Shown: positions 20,872 to 41,295 of the stretch, piece by piece | How positions within the stretch are numbered: position 1 is the first letter of the stretch | Layout of the letters: every line of letters begins with the position of its first letter | Source of the DNA: Pempheris klunzingeri | Lineage: Eukaryota > Chordata > Actinopteri > Acropomatiformes > Pempheridae | Direction: 5' to 3' | DNA length: 64,000 nucleotides | NCBI RefSeq assembly: GCF_042242105.1 | Contig: NC_092029.1 | Coordinates: 21,376,885-21,440,884 of the forward strand | The notes under the pieces: model-generated | Seen by the model: only the letters and a program-made list of their open reading frames with translations | Database searches by the model: none | Told to the model about the DNA's origin: nothing | Translations under genes and position numbers: made by a program

Positions 20872-23100
20872 AGAAGGGTCGACTTGGCCAGTTCTTATAT
20901 TTTCAGTTTGTTCTTATTTGTTGTTTAACCTTGGTAATGGTCTCGTGTTCTCAGCATGGCTTGGATTTGTCACTATCTTATATTCACATTTGTGAACCAG
21001 TAGGTTTTGTTTTCACTTCAAATGACCCTTTAAGCACGTTAGCCGTGGAACAGGAGGTGGTTTAAAGCCATCAGGCTGCCTAAATTGAATTTGCTGGTCT
21101 AACGCTAGGCCACATGAATCCCTCAAATATTAGTCACATGGTCAAAAAGGCAAAGAAAGTGAGGGATTCACGCTGCTGACTCAGGTCCATGTGACGTGAT
21201 GCCAGCTGTGAAGGCTGTGAGACCTCTTTCAGGTTGGAGTCCTGGTGAACCAGCGGTGTGTTTGGCAGCATCTGTGCAGTCCGCTCATCATTTGCACTGA
21301 AAATCAGAAAAACTATGGAAATCCACTTCCAAAGTCACAAATGACTGCTAGCCTTTTAAAATAACTAGCTAGGTAACGAGTTACTTCTGACTTCAAGTCA
21401 CCCGATTGAGTACTTTTGCTTTACCCATTTCCAGAACATGCCGTAGTAGCATGGCTTATCCTTCCAATTTAAAAAAAAAAAAAAAAAAAAAAAAATGTAA
21501 TGTAAAGAAGAAAATGTTGTTATGATCTATGTAGAGGTGTTTTTTAGTTTTTAAATGCGACAATGGAGAAAATGATCTGACGTCAAGGTCCATTTAGTAG
21601 CTGCTCCATGTGATACGTTTAAAAGCTTTTGAGCTAAGCTTTTACAGGAATAGTTTGACAAACTGGGAAATATCCTTCTCCGCTTTGCTGTTGAGCGTTA
21701 GATGAGAAGATTGACGCTAATCTCATGCCAAGCTCTGGACGGCAGCGGTTTAGCCCAGGTTAGCATAACCACTAGACACGGGGAACAGCTAGCATGCATG
21801 TGCCACACAATTTCTTGGCTGCGACTTCCTATAAGCTTATTTTACTGTGAGACTGCCTCTGGGCAACAACGGGAATGAAATGATTTCCTAAAAATGACGA
21901 ACTATTCCCTTAAGCCAACGTGAATGAGGCATCCTCAAGATGCTCCACAACTGAGGAATCTCCATTTACTGATGAAGATCGTGTAATATGATCAAAAGCA
22001 GCTGCTTAATGGGCCTTGAGGGGAGCTTGTTTTATCAAGGTTTTCTTTCATTTTTTTATCAGCGGTGTTTTGTCACCAAAGCCCTGCATTACATATTTGA
22101 ACAGATGGTGGTTTAGGAGAAGAGTTCTGTAGGTTTAACTGATGAATAAGAACAAACTGAGCTTTTTAGGGGCTGCATCCAATCAATAAGTCTTAAAGAA
22201 GACTTTCTATATGTAGCTGTTCTGTACAGGTAACACTTAAGTCTCAGTTTTTTTTCCTCCAGAATTGCACCCCACTGCTGACGAGGAATTTGTGAAGACT
22301 CTAATGCAGCACATGCACTATCACGAGTTTATTCAGTATATGTATTTAAGATGAGGCCAGCAGGGTCTACTTGTCGTCCCTAAGTTGAAGACAAGATGAA
22401 TACTAAATGCTATTGTATTTGAAATCTTAATTTTTTTATCTAAAAAGAAACTGTGCAGATTGCTGTGTGTGGGGAAAATGTTACAAACCCTGTCTGCACA
22501 TGCAGTGACAGCTGTTTTCTTCCCACACTTTAAAATTCTGAATGTCACTACTGAAGAAACCACCTCCCATCAAGGCCTGCTGCCCACTATTGAGGCTCGT
22601 GTATTGATTGTCTTTCTTCTCAGTGCCTCGGGGACTCTATCAGTAAAGGGGGGATTATCATGTATTTTCTTTGAATTTTTTTTTTGTGTGTGCTTTCCTT
22701 TTCCTAATAATGGAGAATGTTAGTAAGGTTCTTCAGATTGTATGTGCACCCTAAACATACAGTACAAGGCAAACTACTGCTATGACTGGACCCACCCAAA
22801 ACACTGCACAAGACATTACCACAAATTCAATGTGTAAATTATTGTCAAACAATCTGCACTTAGTTTAGAATTTTGGAGTGAAAATGAAGCTGCATGAATG
22901 TTCCCTTTTTTTCTTTTGTGGTTCATTTCATCTTGACTTCTAGGCGAGAGGGAGACGAGGAGCATCACTCCTGATGTTTCACTTGGCTGTGTGTGAGGGA
23001 CCAGACAAAAAAAAGTGGATTTAATGCGTCTTAAAACTCAGCAAGCGCAATTGTTTCAACGTGGTTTGTGTGTTACTTTAAAATTGTCATGCTTATTAAA
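20872..23100 (+). other. Probable ginm1 3' UTR and ginm1-katna1 intergenic region
   Basis: No coding feature or recognised element was seen. A 25-base A run lies at about 21471-21495. No AATAAA was found on plus before 23.1 kb. An ATTAAA at 23095-23100 could serve ginm1, which would give a 3' UTR of about 2.2 kb; it may instead end earlier. Confidence 0.35.
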
Positions 23101-23703
23101 GAAAAACACCCTTTAAACATTAGCTCGTGTACCTCAGAGCAGCTGAGGTGGTGATTCTGTCTCCCCGGGGTTCAGTTAATCTGCAGAATGCATGATATTC
23201 TGCGATAGCAAAAGATGCATGTGTAGTCAAGGTAGTGAATGCAGTTCGTCTTTCAATCAGCAAGTTATAGATTATAACTAGGAAGCTGCATGATGACTCA
23301 AAACAGCTCAACCTGCGTTTAGATCAGCCTCAAATCTCAAATGAATTAACTCAATACATCGGAGTAGATGACACTAAATTAGACGACAACAACATGATGT
23401 CAGGCATGAACTCAGAACAAAAATCTATTTTCATTTGCTCTGTTTAAATGGCAGTAAACCCACGTGTTACTATTTTCAGACATTTGTGTGCATAAAATGT
23501 ACAGCTGGACTGTGTATTTGGGTTTAAAATCTTGCTGATTAAATGCTTTCCTTATGACCATCAAGCGTTTGTCACATCTGAGTAATTGTGCTGGTTGTGC
23601 AGTCTGAGAGAGCCCACTGAAAATGTGCTCTATTGTTTTTACATATCTGGAAACATTCAAGTTAGAAATGTGTCTGGCTGTAACAGTAAGTCAGCCAAAG
23701 GTA

Positions 23704-24815
<1,112 letters not shown>

Positions 24816-24870
24816 CCCCCCCCCTTTCTGGTGAAGAAATGATATCATGTCAATATCCATAAACATTAAC

Positions 24871-24876
24871 TTTATT
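24871..24876 (-). terminator. Candidate katna1 polyadenylation signal
   Basis: AATAAA on minus (TTTATT on plus), about 490 bp beyond the katna1 stop codon and only about 55 bp from the end of Tc1 copy B. It is the nearest canonical hexamer I found in that stretch. Confidence 0.5.
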
Positions 24877-25361
24877 TAAAGAAATATCTATTTAGTGTTT
24901 TGTTCATAAGAACTAACATCTCCAAATAAATGAAACAACCACATGGTTCCAAATACAATCATGTGCATTAAAAAAAAAAAAGACAAGAGTAACATTTAAA
25001 TGGTATTCCGACACTCAGGAAAGGCAAAGTAGCAGTAAAACATCTGTGGAATGAACTCGACTGTGTCCTGCAAGAAACGTTGTGTCCTCACATTTGTCAG
25101 TTTTTCTAACAGCTACAGCTGAGTTTGTCTTACATGTTGAACATGTTCGATGATTTTAGGATTAAACATTTTCAAGCACCAAGTCGACCCCTCAGCCACC
25201 TTTTTAAGATTAAGACTTTTGCATGACATTAACATAATGTACACTAGGAAGAGGTGCCACAGAAAAATACAGCTACAAGCAGACACACACGCTCAGTAAT
25301 GAGACTCACCATTACCCTACAACTCTCAACAGTTTAAGAATTGGACAGAAGCTGCCGTTTC

Positions 25362-31990
<6,629 letters not shown>

Positions 31991-32857
31991 AGTGCTGTGG
32001 ACACACAGACAGCGACTCAGTGCACAACAGCTCACAGCAGCTAACGATGGAGATATGATGTGGGCAAATGTTTTGATTTGGGTTTTTTTTTGGCAACAGA
32101 GAGCGTTTCCTATTGACAACTCAAAAAAAGCATAGGCTCATTCTGAGAGGACACACCAGAGAAAGACTGACTGAAGCAGGACGATGGAGCCAGAACACTT
32201 AACAACACCAAGACAAACTTGGAGAAACAAAATGATGATTCTCTACATTACAAGTACACATCGGTGGATCCTTACTTCTCAAAAGTGTTTCTATTCTCTC
32301 TTTTTAAATATGGCTTAAACTGTCCAGTGTCATCTGAAAATAACAACCTTCTGAAAGTGTTCAAACTTTTGGAAAGATGTCAGGATGTGATGGTTGACAT
32401 TGAACAAAGTTAGAATAATGTGATAACTGTCAGTCTTTCACACACCCTTGGCAGGCTACAATATCTACAAGACATATGCACAGTTTAGAGGCACGTGTCC
32501 TGATCCAGTGAACCTGAACCAACAGGGTGGCCCACTGCTCCTCTCCTAAACTCCTTGCTCCGTGGATCAGCCGGAGCCTCGCCCAGCACAGACCTCTGTT
32601 TGTGGCAAAATGCGACACCAAAGTGTGCATGTACAAGATGTTAGCGTCCGGCTAGGTGTGCTGTAGAAACACTGGACGGCTGCCACACAAATTCACTTTA
32701 CTATGTCTTAGTAGCGGTGCTTTACAAGGTGAAGTGACGGGTACACTTCACTAGCGACATCCGTCACTTTGGAGTTTAGTTTCTCTACGTTCAAAAAAAA
32801 GTATAAAAGCACAGTCGTCATCTTTCCAAAACTCGACGTGTTCACGTAAATGTACGT

Positions 32858-32944
32858 AGACAGACATGGGACGGAGTTAGTTTGTTAGACAGACATGGGA
32901 CAGAGTTAGTTTGTTAGACAGACATGGGACAGAGTTAGTTTGTT
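32858..32944 (+). repeat. 29-bp tandem repeat, three copies, upstream of katna1
   Basis: The unit AGACAGACATGGGACAGAGT + TAGTTTGTT is repeated three times (the first copy has GACGG in place of GACAG) with a partial fourth from 32945. It lies about 870 bp upstream of the katna1 start codon. Confidence 0.9.
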
Positions 32945-32959
32945 AGACAGGCTTGTACT

Positions 32960-33150
32960 GAGTCCATACTCAACTTTTCTGGCGGCCGCCCGCTGGCTCC
33001 TCTCCTCACTGTCTGTTGTGACCAGTTCCGCTGAGGCGCTTCAAAACGAGGCTACTTAAAGGAGCCAGCCGGCCAAAGACGACCGGACCTGACGCCCTGT
33101 GACGTTTGTAGTCCGCTCCATATCCCGGAAGTCAGTGACGGCGCTGCGTA
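32960..33150 (-). promoter_or_regulatory. CpG-rich segment, candidate katna1 promoter or 5' exon region
   Basis: A locally CpG-rich stretch (GGCGGCCGCCCG, ACGACCGG, GACGGCGCTGCG) in otherwise AT-rich DNA, about 1 kb upstream of the first coding katna1 exon. That exon is itself preceded by a splice acceptor, so a 5' exon is expected upstream. I could not fix its donor site. Confidence 0.4.
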
Positions 33151-33479
33151 CGCTCAGTGTGTACGTCGCTCAAGCTAAGTGAAGTACACGTTTTTACTTC
33201 CGCTCATAACCTTCAAAGTAAAACCTGGGCTGTGTTGGGAACGGCAAACTATCATAGGCCTGCTGCTACTGCCTATTCATACAGTATGGACTGCATACTT
33301 CAGACTAAATTGACACTTAAATATGCCATTACCAGCTGACTGTTCACGCTAAAGTACACTCAAACACCATATGGCTGTATCAGTGACATCACTGTCGGAG
33401 CTACAGTTGAATGAAAACTGTTCACCACAAATGTGAATCAGAATTGCAGCTTCCACTCAACAGAATATTTTTCTTAACC

Positions 33480-33960
33480 CAGTCCAGCTTGATGTCCAGA
33501 TGTACTTAGAGGTAGTTCTAGCCCTGAACAGAGTCCACATCCACCCCCTATGGGAATAGTTGTAGGGGGTGATCTCCGTCCACTGTACTCCTTTGTCTTA
33601 CCAGTGTTAAACTGTCATTGGTGCAGAGCACAGCACTCACGGATGCAGCCCACTGTACCCCTATGCTCAGCTCCTTCCCCTGGCTGATGCAACCCACAAT
33701 AAGAGGGTTGTAAGAGAACTTCTGCAGGTGGCAGTTCTATCTGAAGTGGGAGGTGTAGGGGGTGAACAGTGAGGGTGCCAGGACCGTCCCCTGTGTGGCG
33801 TCCATGTTTCTCACCAGGGCGTCAGTCATGCAGTGCTGGAGTCTGACAGACAAACCAGTCAGATAGTCCACAATCCAGGACACCAGGGGAGAGTCTTCTA
33901 CTCCCACCTTTGGCTGGGGGGCAAAGTGAGGGAGGTCCAGTGGTGGTTTAAGCAAGGGAT
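33480..33960 (-). pseudogene. LINE reverse transcriptase fragment
   Basis: On minus, the frame reads LVSWIVDYLTGLSVRLQHC, ATQGTVLAPSLFTPYTSHFR, then further on ISQGKELSIGVQWAAS. This is a decayed version of the LINE motif-B region (usually PQGTVLSPFLFTLYTSDFR) and the region after it. Several substitutions and stops show an old copy. The family differs from the L2-like copies elsewhere in the window. Confidence 0.7.
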
Positions 33961-36290
33961 GTAGGTGTGCCAGAACATGTATATATAATTATCATTATTA
34001 ATATAACAAGAATTTTGACAAATCTGTTATACATGCGCAATACATAACTTCCAATGAATACATACAACACCACTTTATTTCTTCTGTTTTTATAATGCAA
34101 AAATCATCAACCTACATTACAACCTATTCATCTAGAAATATTGTTATGAACGAATTGCTACAGCATATTTCTGAAGCCTGTATATCTAGTCTAGTATGTG
34201 AGGTAGGTTGTCCATTCTTTACTGTAAAATCACAGCAGCAACATTACAGCAATAAGTTTCGATGTCCATAAGACCTGAAAATCGGAATAATTTAGAGAAA
34301 TAGCTAAATATCATGCGTGTACAAATCAACTGTTGGAACACAGGCAACCAGAGCAGCGAATGAGAGAATGGTTGCAGTGAGTGTAGTGATGTGTACAGCG
34401 TAACAAGGTTGTGCTGGTTTACGCACACACACACACACACACACACTCACAACCACACACAACAGTGACTGGACCTACTTTTCATGTCCTGCAGGTATTT
34501 GCTGTGATCTAATCTAATCTTGTTTGTGTGGATCAGTTGACTGTGATGTGACTGTCCTTCCTCACTCCATTTATTTGCAATAGAGAGGGAACTAAGTTGT
34601 AGAATTACCACGACCGGTTTTCATTTTGAAACTGTATCCAGAGATTTCTACACTCTTGACTGATACTGTAAGTCTCTAAGAGCAGTTTAGTTGGTTTTAG
34701 TATCCAGTATCCATTTTAATATTGCCAGGGCAGCGTAGTTAATGATTCCACTTGCCATTATTTAGTATCATTTGTCATTACTTTTCATTACTTTGCTGTG
34801 TTATTTTTGTCAGTACTGTAAAATGTGTCTCGACTGGGATGGCGTTCAGGCCAAAGGTGCCCTCTATTGGGCCCTTGCAGACGCAGACTTGAGGGGTGCA
34901 ACCCGTGTATCGTTGCCAGTCTGCTGCTGTACACCGTCTAGCTAGCTAGGGAGAACTCCATGGTGAGACTGCCAGCTAGCAAATGGTTAAATAATAATTT
35001 TTCTTTGTTTTAGTAAGTCCTGGAGCTTGTCACGTGAGACTCCGACATGAGAAGCTGTGAGAATCCCAACGCTGAGCTGTTATCACCAGAATAAAAGGCT
35101 GGTTGGACCCAAAAAGAGAGAATGCTCGTGTCTTTCCATCACACAACGCTCAGTGCTCAGCCGCCACACCAGCAGAAAGACAAGACGAGCTAATAATGCA
35201 AACACTGAAGTATACAAATAGATTATTTAAATAAATAAATGAACATAATCATGTAAGTAGTCATCATGAGTTAAACAATATGTGGTCCATTTGTACTTAT
35301 AACCCTTTGTTTACTTTTAATGTGTCTAAAGTATAATTAGGTGAGTGATGTTTAACTTGAAATGCTAGATTTTTCATTTTATTTAGTAATAATCGTGTAA
35401 TCATCTCCATTTCTCACACGATATCTGCATTAACTGATGCTTTTGTCTAGTCGGGAATAACAGAACGCAAGTATTTACATAAATTCACCTGATAAAGTTA
35501 GCGATAAAACAGTCACACATCCAGCAGCCATGGAGAAACATAAGCACTGATTTGACACTGCTGATGGTGATCAAGGGTGAAGAGACGGTAGAGAGATGAG
35601 TGATGAAGAGCAGGCTTCTGATGAACACAGCTGAAGGTGGATTAGGAGGCGACAGGCGGATCGTGGAGGTACCTGGAGCTGCTCAGAGAGGAGGAGGGTC
35701 ATGCCAATTTGCCTGAAATGACAGCTGCTCGGGCAGAGAGAGAGAGATAGCAGTGAGGGTTAGAGCCAGTATTTGATTGGTTAAGTGCTAGAGTGAAAAA
35801 AGGCCCACAATCACTGCAAATATTGACCAGCACAGCTTTAAAAACACTGAGCTGCTTTTTGGTTTTTACTCACTGTGCAGTCTGAGCTAATCTCTTACAT
35901 CACATGTGCTCTGAATATGCTAAGTAAATGGGACAGTTTGAGGCGGAAATGCACATAGAATGGAATCATATCACATTATGCTCTGAGGTCAGGGCAGCTG
36001 CCCCGGCTAAACTGTGTACTTGTTCCCATGGCATTGCACATCTGCTGTGCTGTTTAGCACCCTGTCGGCCTGCACGCAGTGCAGATACTCAGGGGGGAAA
36101 AGACAGATAAACTAGTCTTAGCTGCACAAAGCCTGAAGTAATTTTGCTTTTGAATCAAGCTACATTCAAAAAATAAAGGCCAGCGCAGGTCTCATTATGC
36201 ATTACAACAGCCACTTTAATCAAACATCAAAGAAAAGTTGTGCAGACGCTGCTGCTGCTGCTGAGTCTGCATCTGACTGTGTTTGTGCTT
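33961..36290. other. Gene-free stretch upstream of katna1
   Basis: It contains a (CA)n run at about 34423-34445 and otherwise no recognised element. The part 34.82-35.19 kb, ending in AATAAAAGGCTGGTTGG and a CT/CA-rich tail, faintly resembles the end of an LTR, but no second copy was seen. Confidence 0.45.
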
Positions 36291-36294
36291 TATC

Positions 36295-36445
36295 CAAACA
36301 TTCAGGTCTTCGGTCTTCAGTGTCTTGCCTGAGGTGTCCTTAGGCAAGACACTGATGACGTGCCGACTTAGAGCAGCCAGGGATAGAACTGTCAGACTAC
36401 CGACTGATGGATCAGCCACTCTACCTCTGAACCACAGCCGTACAG
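36295..36445 (-). repeat. tRNA-derived SINE, minus copy
   Basis: On minus: GGCTGTGGTTCAGAGGTAGAG (A box), a degenerate B box near GACAGTTCTATCCCTGG, then a tRNA-unrelated part with GTGTCTTGCC and CAAGACACTGA. The same arrangement is found at 42.17 kb on plus. The tail end is truncated. Confidence 0.7.
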
Positions 36446-36449
36446 GAAG

Positions 36450-39400
36450 TCACGGTGCAGAATAAATTGATTGATATTAATATGAGTTCCAAGTGAAGCC
36501 ATGTTTAAACCAGTCGGCTCCATTGAAAACAAAACCAAGCCTCCTTGTGCAGACCAGTAAACGATGCCAACCTGCTGCTGGCAGGTCGGGAGGTAAAGAA
36601 GCCCAAAACTCCCATCAGCTTCTAAACACAGGATAAAAACAGATGAGTCAGTCTTCAGCTCGTAGACACAGCGACGGTGCTGCGGGCAAACAAAAAGGCC
36701 TTCCCTGATTTCAGCCACATATGCAGATACAGCGCACTGTGTACAACCACACACACACACACACATCTGCATACACACAGGCTCATCTCGCTCACTTTCA
36801 CTTTTACACGCAGCAGATGGCACAGTCGGCCTGCTCGTCACTGCTGCCTTTTGATGGCCGGATATCTGAGGTGTCAGCGCGGTGGATTGTGCCGAAGAAT
36901 TTCACAGGAATGAGTCATACTATAATGAGGTATTTGATGGACATCTTTTTACATAAGCTGCAAAAGCTCCCTCAGTGTGACCTGATTTTCATTTTTAGGA
37001 TGCGAGGATTTGAGTTTACGGCTCTGTAAGCAAGAAGCACACACGGCAAGTCTCTGACATCATCATGTGATGGGGACCAGGGAGTGATGATAATGTTCTT
37101 CACTGATCTCTGTTGGTTAATTCTCCTTTAGGTTTTCTCCCTGCTGCAACTGGAAGACAATCTGTGTCTTGACTTAAGTTCCTATCCAGTTCCCCGTCAT
37201 TGTGCCATGGTTAGAAGGACAGAACTGGCCGTGAATAACATTTCCTACGCGCAAGGCTAGTTCAGCTTATTTCTTAATTCAGATGCAGTTTAGACTGAAG
37301 CAGCAGGGTATGTGGTTTAGTTTCACACCAATACTAAGACTGGCAGTTCTTGTGCGTAGGTGTGGAGCTACTGCTGAGGACACACAGGTCATGTCCTTAT
37401 ACAATCATTGTAGGGGAGGGCGACAGAGGAATTTCTCAATTTCTTAGTAACTTCTGGTTAGTTTCAAACTAGTGATGTCGTTACTTGGGTTGCAAATTAT
37501 ATTCGATATTTCAGAGTCTCAGACCAAAACAAATGTGTTCCTCCTCACTCCTCCGTCTGCCACAGCTCTGAAGTGTACTGACCACTGACTCTGAACTGTC
37601 AGTGGTCTTTGTTGTCTGTTTAGCAACAGCAGTTAAACATGTTAATCTATTCATAATGTTGATGAAATTTCTTTTAACTATTAGAAGAACTGTAGAGTTT
37701 AGAGTTTATTTTTCCCCATCATACTGATCCCTTTTACTCTAGGGAAAAGGGCCCACACAGGCAGAGAGCCCAGATTTTCTAGGTAAACCTCTGTAACTAC
37801 ACATAGGAACATGCAGGACATAATGTTGGGGCTTACAGCAAAAGAGGTGGCATATGCTTAATGTGTATTACATCCGGGAACTTCTTTAAGGACTTCAGGA
37901 TGGACCCAGGATCTCATCTAATAGTGTTCAAGAACTCCTGTGATGACTATGAGAAGTACCGCACACCATCCGTCAGTAGGTGGCGTTGGAGAGCCATGCA
38001 GAACACAGAGCTTCCCATTGCCATGGTGATGATGTATGTTCATTACAGTATAGCAGTGCCCATGCAGGCTCAGCGTTCCCACAGTGAACCTGAGAGGAGA
38101 CCGAGCACGTCCATCATCCATCATCCTGCAAGGAACAACAAAAGTCTTCCTTTAAATAGGCGACAGTGGATCTGACGTGATGGCTTGAGGACGGGGAATA
38201 GGTGCTCGGGCTGGCCATGCTTGCCTGAGCATCATCACGGTCACCTCTGTCTGATAGAAACCAGGCCAGAAGGCCTGCGGTTAGCGCCCAAAGCAGCTGA
38301 CCACACGCTTCATTTTCAGCCTGCGTGGAATCTCTGGTAGTGGTTGTTCTAGGATTTAACATTTACAATCTTTGGGACGACTAAAGACATCTTCAAGTTA
38401 AGTTTTAACAACCTGTTCAACTGTGTCAACCTCATCCACACTTGTCTGTGGCTAATTCTTAAATAGATCTGGGTGCACTGACTGGAGGATGACACAAATA
38501 CTACAAATTCTACTCATATCACCCCCTTGACTCAACCATAGCAAGCAACTGTAGTAGAAGATTGGACTAATCCTTTCTTAGTTACCTGTCCAGCACCAAA
38601 TGGCTGCTATTTATGTTATTGGGTTTTCAGCTTTAGGTTGATTTAACATAGCTTTCAGGACTGCTGATGCTTCCGTGGAATCCGTGCAATTATTTTATTA
38701 TTTTATCTGTCGTCTATTCAACGTTAGATTAAACAGATTTACACTTTCACTTGGTTTTTAAAGCTTTTTTTCACCTAAACATCTGCTTCCTGGAAGACTG
38801 GAAACAGTGCTGATGAGACAAGTAGACAAGTGATCCACTGTAATATAAAAATGTCTAGTACAATAACTCTTCACTTGTCTTTACTCACTCTGCAAAGCAT
38901 CATATGACAACATGCCATTGACTCTTTCTTTTTCTGTCTGTGGCTCGTGTATCACATCTCGTGTATCAGTTTTCGCTGTGCTCTTGTGTGTATTTTCATT
39001 GTTTTAGCTGTTTGGAAGAAGGAAATCTGAGCTCACAAGCGCTCACCCTTCCTGACATTGCTGCCTCTCTCAGCACCAGTCCTGACCTTGGCGGAATGAC
39101 CTCCTCTGCCATTTTGAAAAGTAAAACACTCAATAGAGTCAGTGTTAGAAAGGGGACATTCTGTGTGACGTTTTTTTTTTTTTGCCTTTGTCAGTTGCAA
39201 TACAAGACACATAGCACTGTCGCAGCAGTTTCCTTTGGTGTCCTCTAACTCGTCTTTGTAACAGTCTACCGGTCTTCCCCTGTTCATTGTGGAGCGAGGG
39301 AGACAGAGTAAGTCACCACTGAGCTGCAGAAATGAAGTGCTTTACAAGGTGTTGAATCTGTCACTCCAGTCTGCTCCCACTGGAAGACTGAGAGCAACCT

Positions 39401-40084
39401 GACATCATCTTTACTGTCTCGGTATCATTCTGAGTTAAAAACCATAATAATCCTAAGAAATTCAGTGCTGGCGTTTTACTCTTTAACCTTAGAACTCATT
39501 GAAGGCCTGCCACTAATAAGATGTTATTCTTGCCTTTTCGATGCAGTCGTAGCATCTCTGTGCAACAACAATCTACGGAGCAGATCCAGAGAACATATCT
39601 TATGACCCTGCAGACACTGAAAGAGAGTCATTTATGCTCACTGATATAGCCTGGGTTTTCATAAACCTCAGCATTAACTGAATTCATAACCTGCCCCCCT
39701 ATTATGTTGAAGCGCACGCTCCAGTGAACCAGGAGGCAATTACTTAGCGTCGCCATTTGCAGTCTATTGACTCTGTAAACTCAAGTCATTTCATCAATAA
39801 GCACTCGGTGCATCCATCTCTTTTACAGTAGTTGTTCATTGACGAGCTTTTGAGAGACACTGCAAGTGACGAGCTCCTCCATAAAAACGCCATCTGATCA
39901 CTATTAGCTTTGATCCGATGGCATCGGGCCATTGTTAACAAACGCTTCGGCTGGAAGCTTGCATTACAAAATGAACGGCCATCTGCTGTGGGTAAAGTGG
40001 CTGTAAACAGCTTCGGATAGCAGTTTGGAGAGACATGGAGGCATTTATCAGGTAGTCATCATCTGTTCTGCTTGCTGCTCCCTG

Positions 40085-40085
<1 letters not shown>
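36450..40085. other. Long gene-free stretch
   Basis: No exon with supporting splice context, RNA gene or complete element was recognised. It contains a small CA run at about 36752-36766. The part 39.72-40.02 kb is free of repeats and of long frames and could be a conserved regulatory block, which cannot be tested here. Confidence 0.45.

Positions 40086-40088
<3 letters not shown>

Positions 40089-40141
<53 letters not shown>
40089..40141 (+). repeat. (TC)n microsatellite
   Basis: About 26 CT units, directly abutting the LINE 3' end that follows. Confidence 0.95.
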
Positions 40142-40142
<1 letters not shown>

Positions 40143-40146
<4 letters not shown>

Positions 40147-40395
40147 TTCAATTCAATTCAATTCAATTTATTTGTATAGCCCAATATCACAACAGAGTGT
40201 CTCATAGTGCTTTACAAAGTTCACTGAAATAAACAAGTGTAAGCGAACAAACAATCTAATAAAGAGTCCAGCAGTCGATGAGGCCAATGGATCAGTCCGG
40301 TGGATCAGTCCGAGGCATCACCTGCCCTTTATGACCCTCCTTCTTCGGGAAGGAAAAACTCTTCGGGAAGGAAAAACTTTAATTGTCTCTCTGTC
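40143..40395 (-). repeat. L2-like LINE 3' end with (TTGAA)n tail
   Basis: On plus it begins (AATTC)n, then TATTTGTATAGCCCAATATCACAACAG, the AGTCGATGAGGCC block and CCTCCTTCTTCGGGAAGG. It is the reverse complement of the 3' end at 28.44-28.73 kb. GAAAAACT is duplicated at the 5' side. No coding part is present. Confidence 0.8.
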
Positions 40396-41251
40396 TGTCA
40401 CTCTCCTTTTGCTCTTCCCCTCTTTTTCTTTTTATAAATTTGTAGTTGTCTTACTTTACTTTGGTTCCATCCAGGGATTTAGTGACAGTTTAAACCGACA
40501 GCCTACATTTAACGCCCATTTTTACATCTGTTTAAGTTGACAAACCATTAGAATGATTTGTGGTGATGATATAGTGGCCTATACATCTCACCAAGTAGGG
40601 CCAGAATCCTGTAATAAAGGATAAGGCCGGTGTTCTTCTATATATTTATCATTGTGAGCAAGTCCCATGAAAAGACCAAAACTCAGTCGTTTCCAGCTTT
40701 GGCAGCTGTCTTCAAGCCTGCCATTCAGCTTCTATCCCTCTGATCCTTAATGAAGACTTAGATCTTAAAAATGGCTCACAAATAGTTTCAAATACATAAT
40801 TTACTCATGTTTGAGTAAATAGTTGTTGGAGACTGGGAGATGAAACCATATTTGGTGATTTAGTATTTTCAGCAACAGGACGGTGTATGTGGGATTGATT
40901 TGTAATGGATTTTAACCACACTAGTGGTATATGACATGTTGATCAGTCCACCACTTTATTCCACATGGAATTGTCTCAAAATATCAAATGGATTGCAATG
41001 AAACTTTGTACAGACGTTTGTAGTCGCCAGAACTCCCGGTGGTTTTTCCCCTGACGGCACCATGCTACATTGAGGTTTGACATATTTGGTTTTGAGTAAA
41101 ACATCTCAACTACTGGATGGAATAGAACTGAATTCATTTGATATTTACTTGATATTACTTGATGTTGGGCTTTAAAAAGAAATTAGCCTTATTTAACTTC
41201 TGTCACTTCTGTTTCCATCTTTATTTTGTTGTAATGCCTTTTTGGCCTGTG

Positions 41252-41295
<44 letters not shown>

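Noticed and set aside
34820..35190. Possible solo LTR ending near AATAAAAGGCTGG
   Set aside because: No TG...CA boundaries with a target duplication and no second copy could be identified.
36295..36445. Functional tRNA gene
   Set aside because: The head is tRNA-like but the B box is degraded, the cloverleaf does not close, and a SINE body follows.
36392..36841. 149-codon open frame on minus
   Set aside because: It overlaps a tRNA-SINE and a CA repeat, has low-complexity CVCVCG sequence, and shows no domain or splice context.
37861..38362. Overlapping open frames on both strands
   Set aside because: No recognisable domain, no flanking exon partners, and both strands open, which fits chance.
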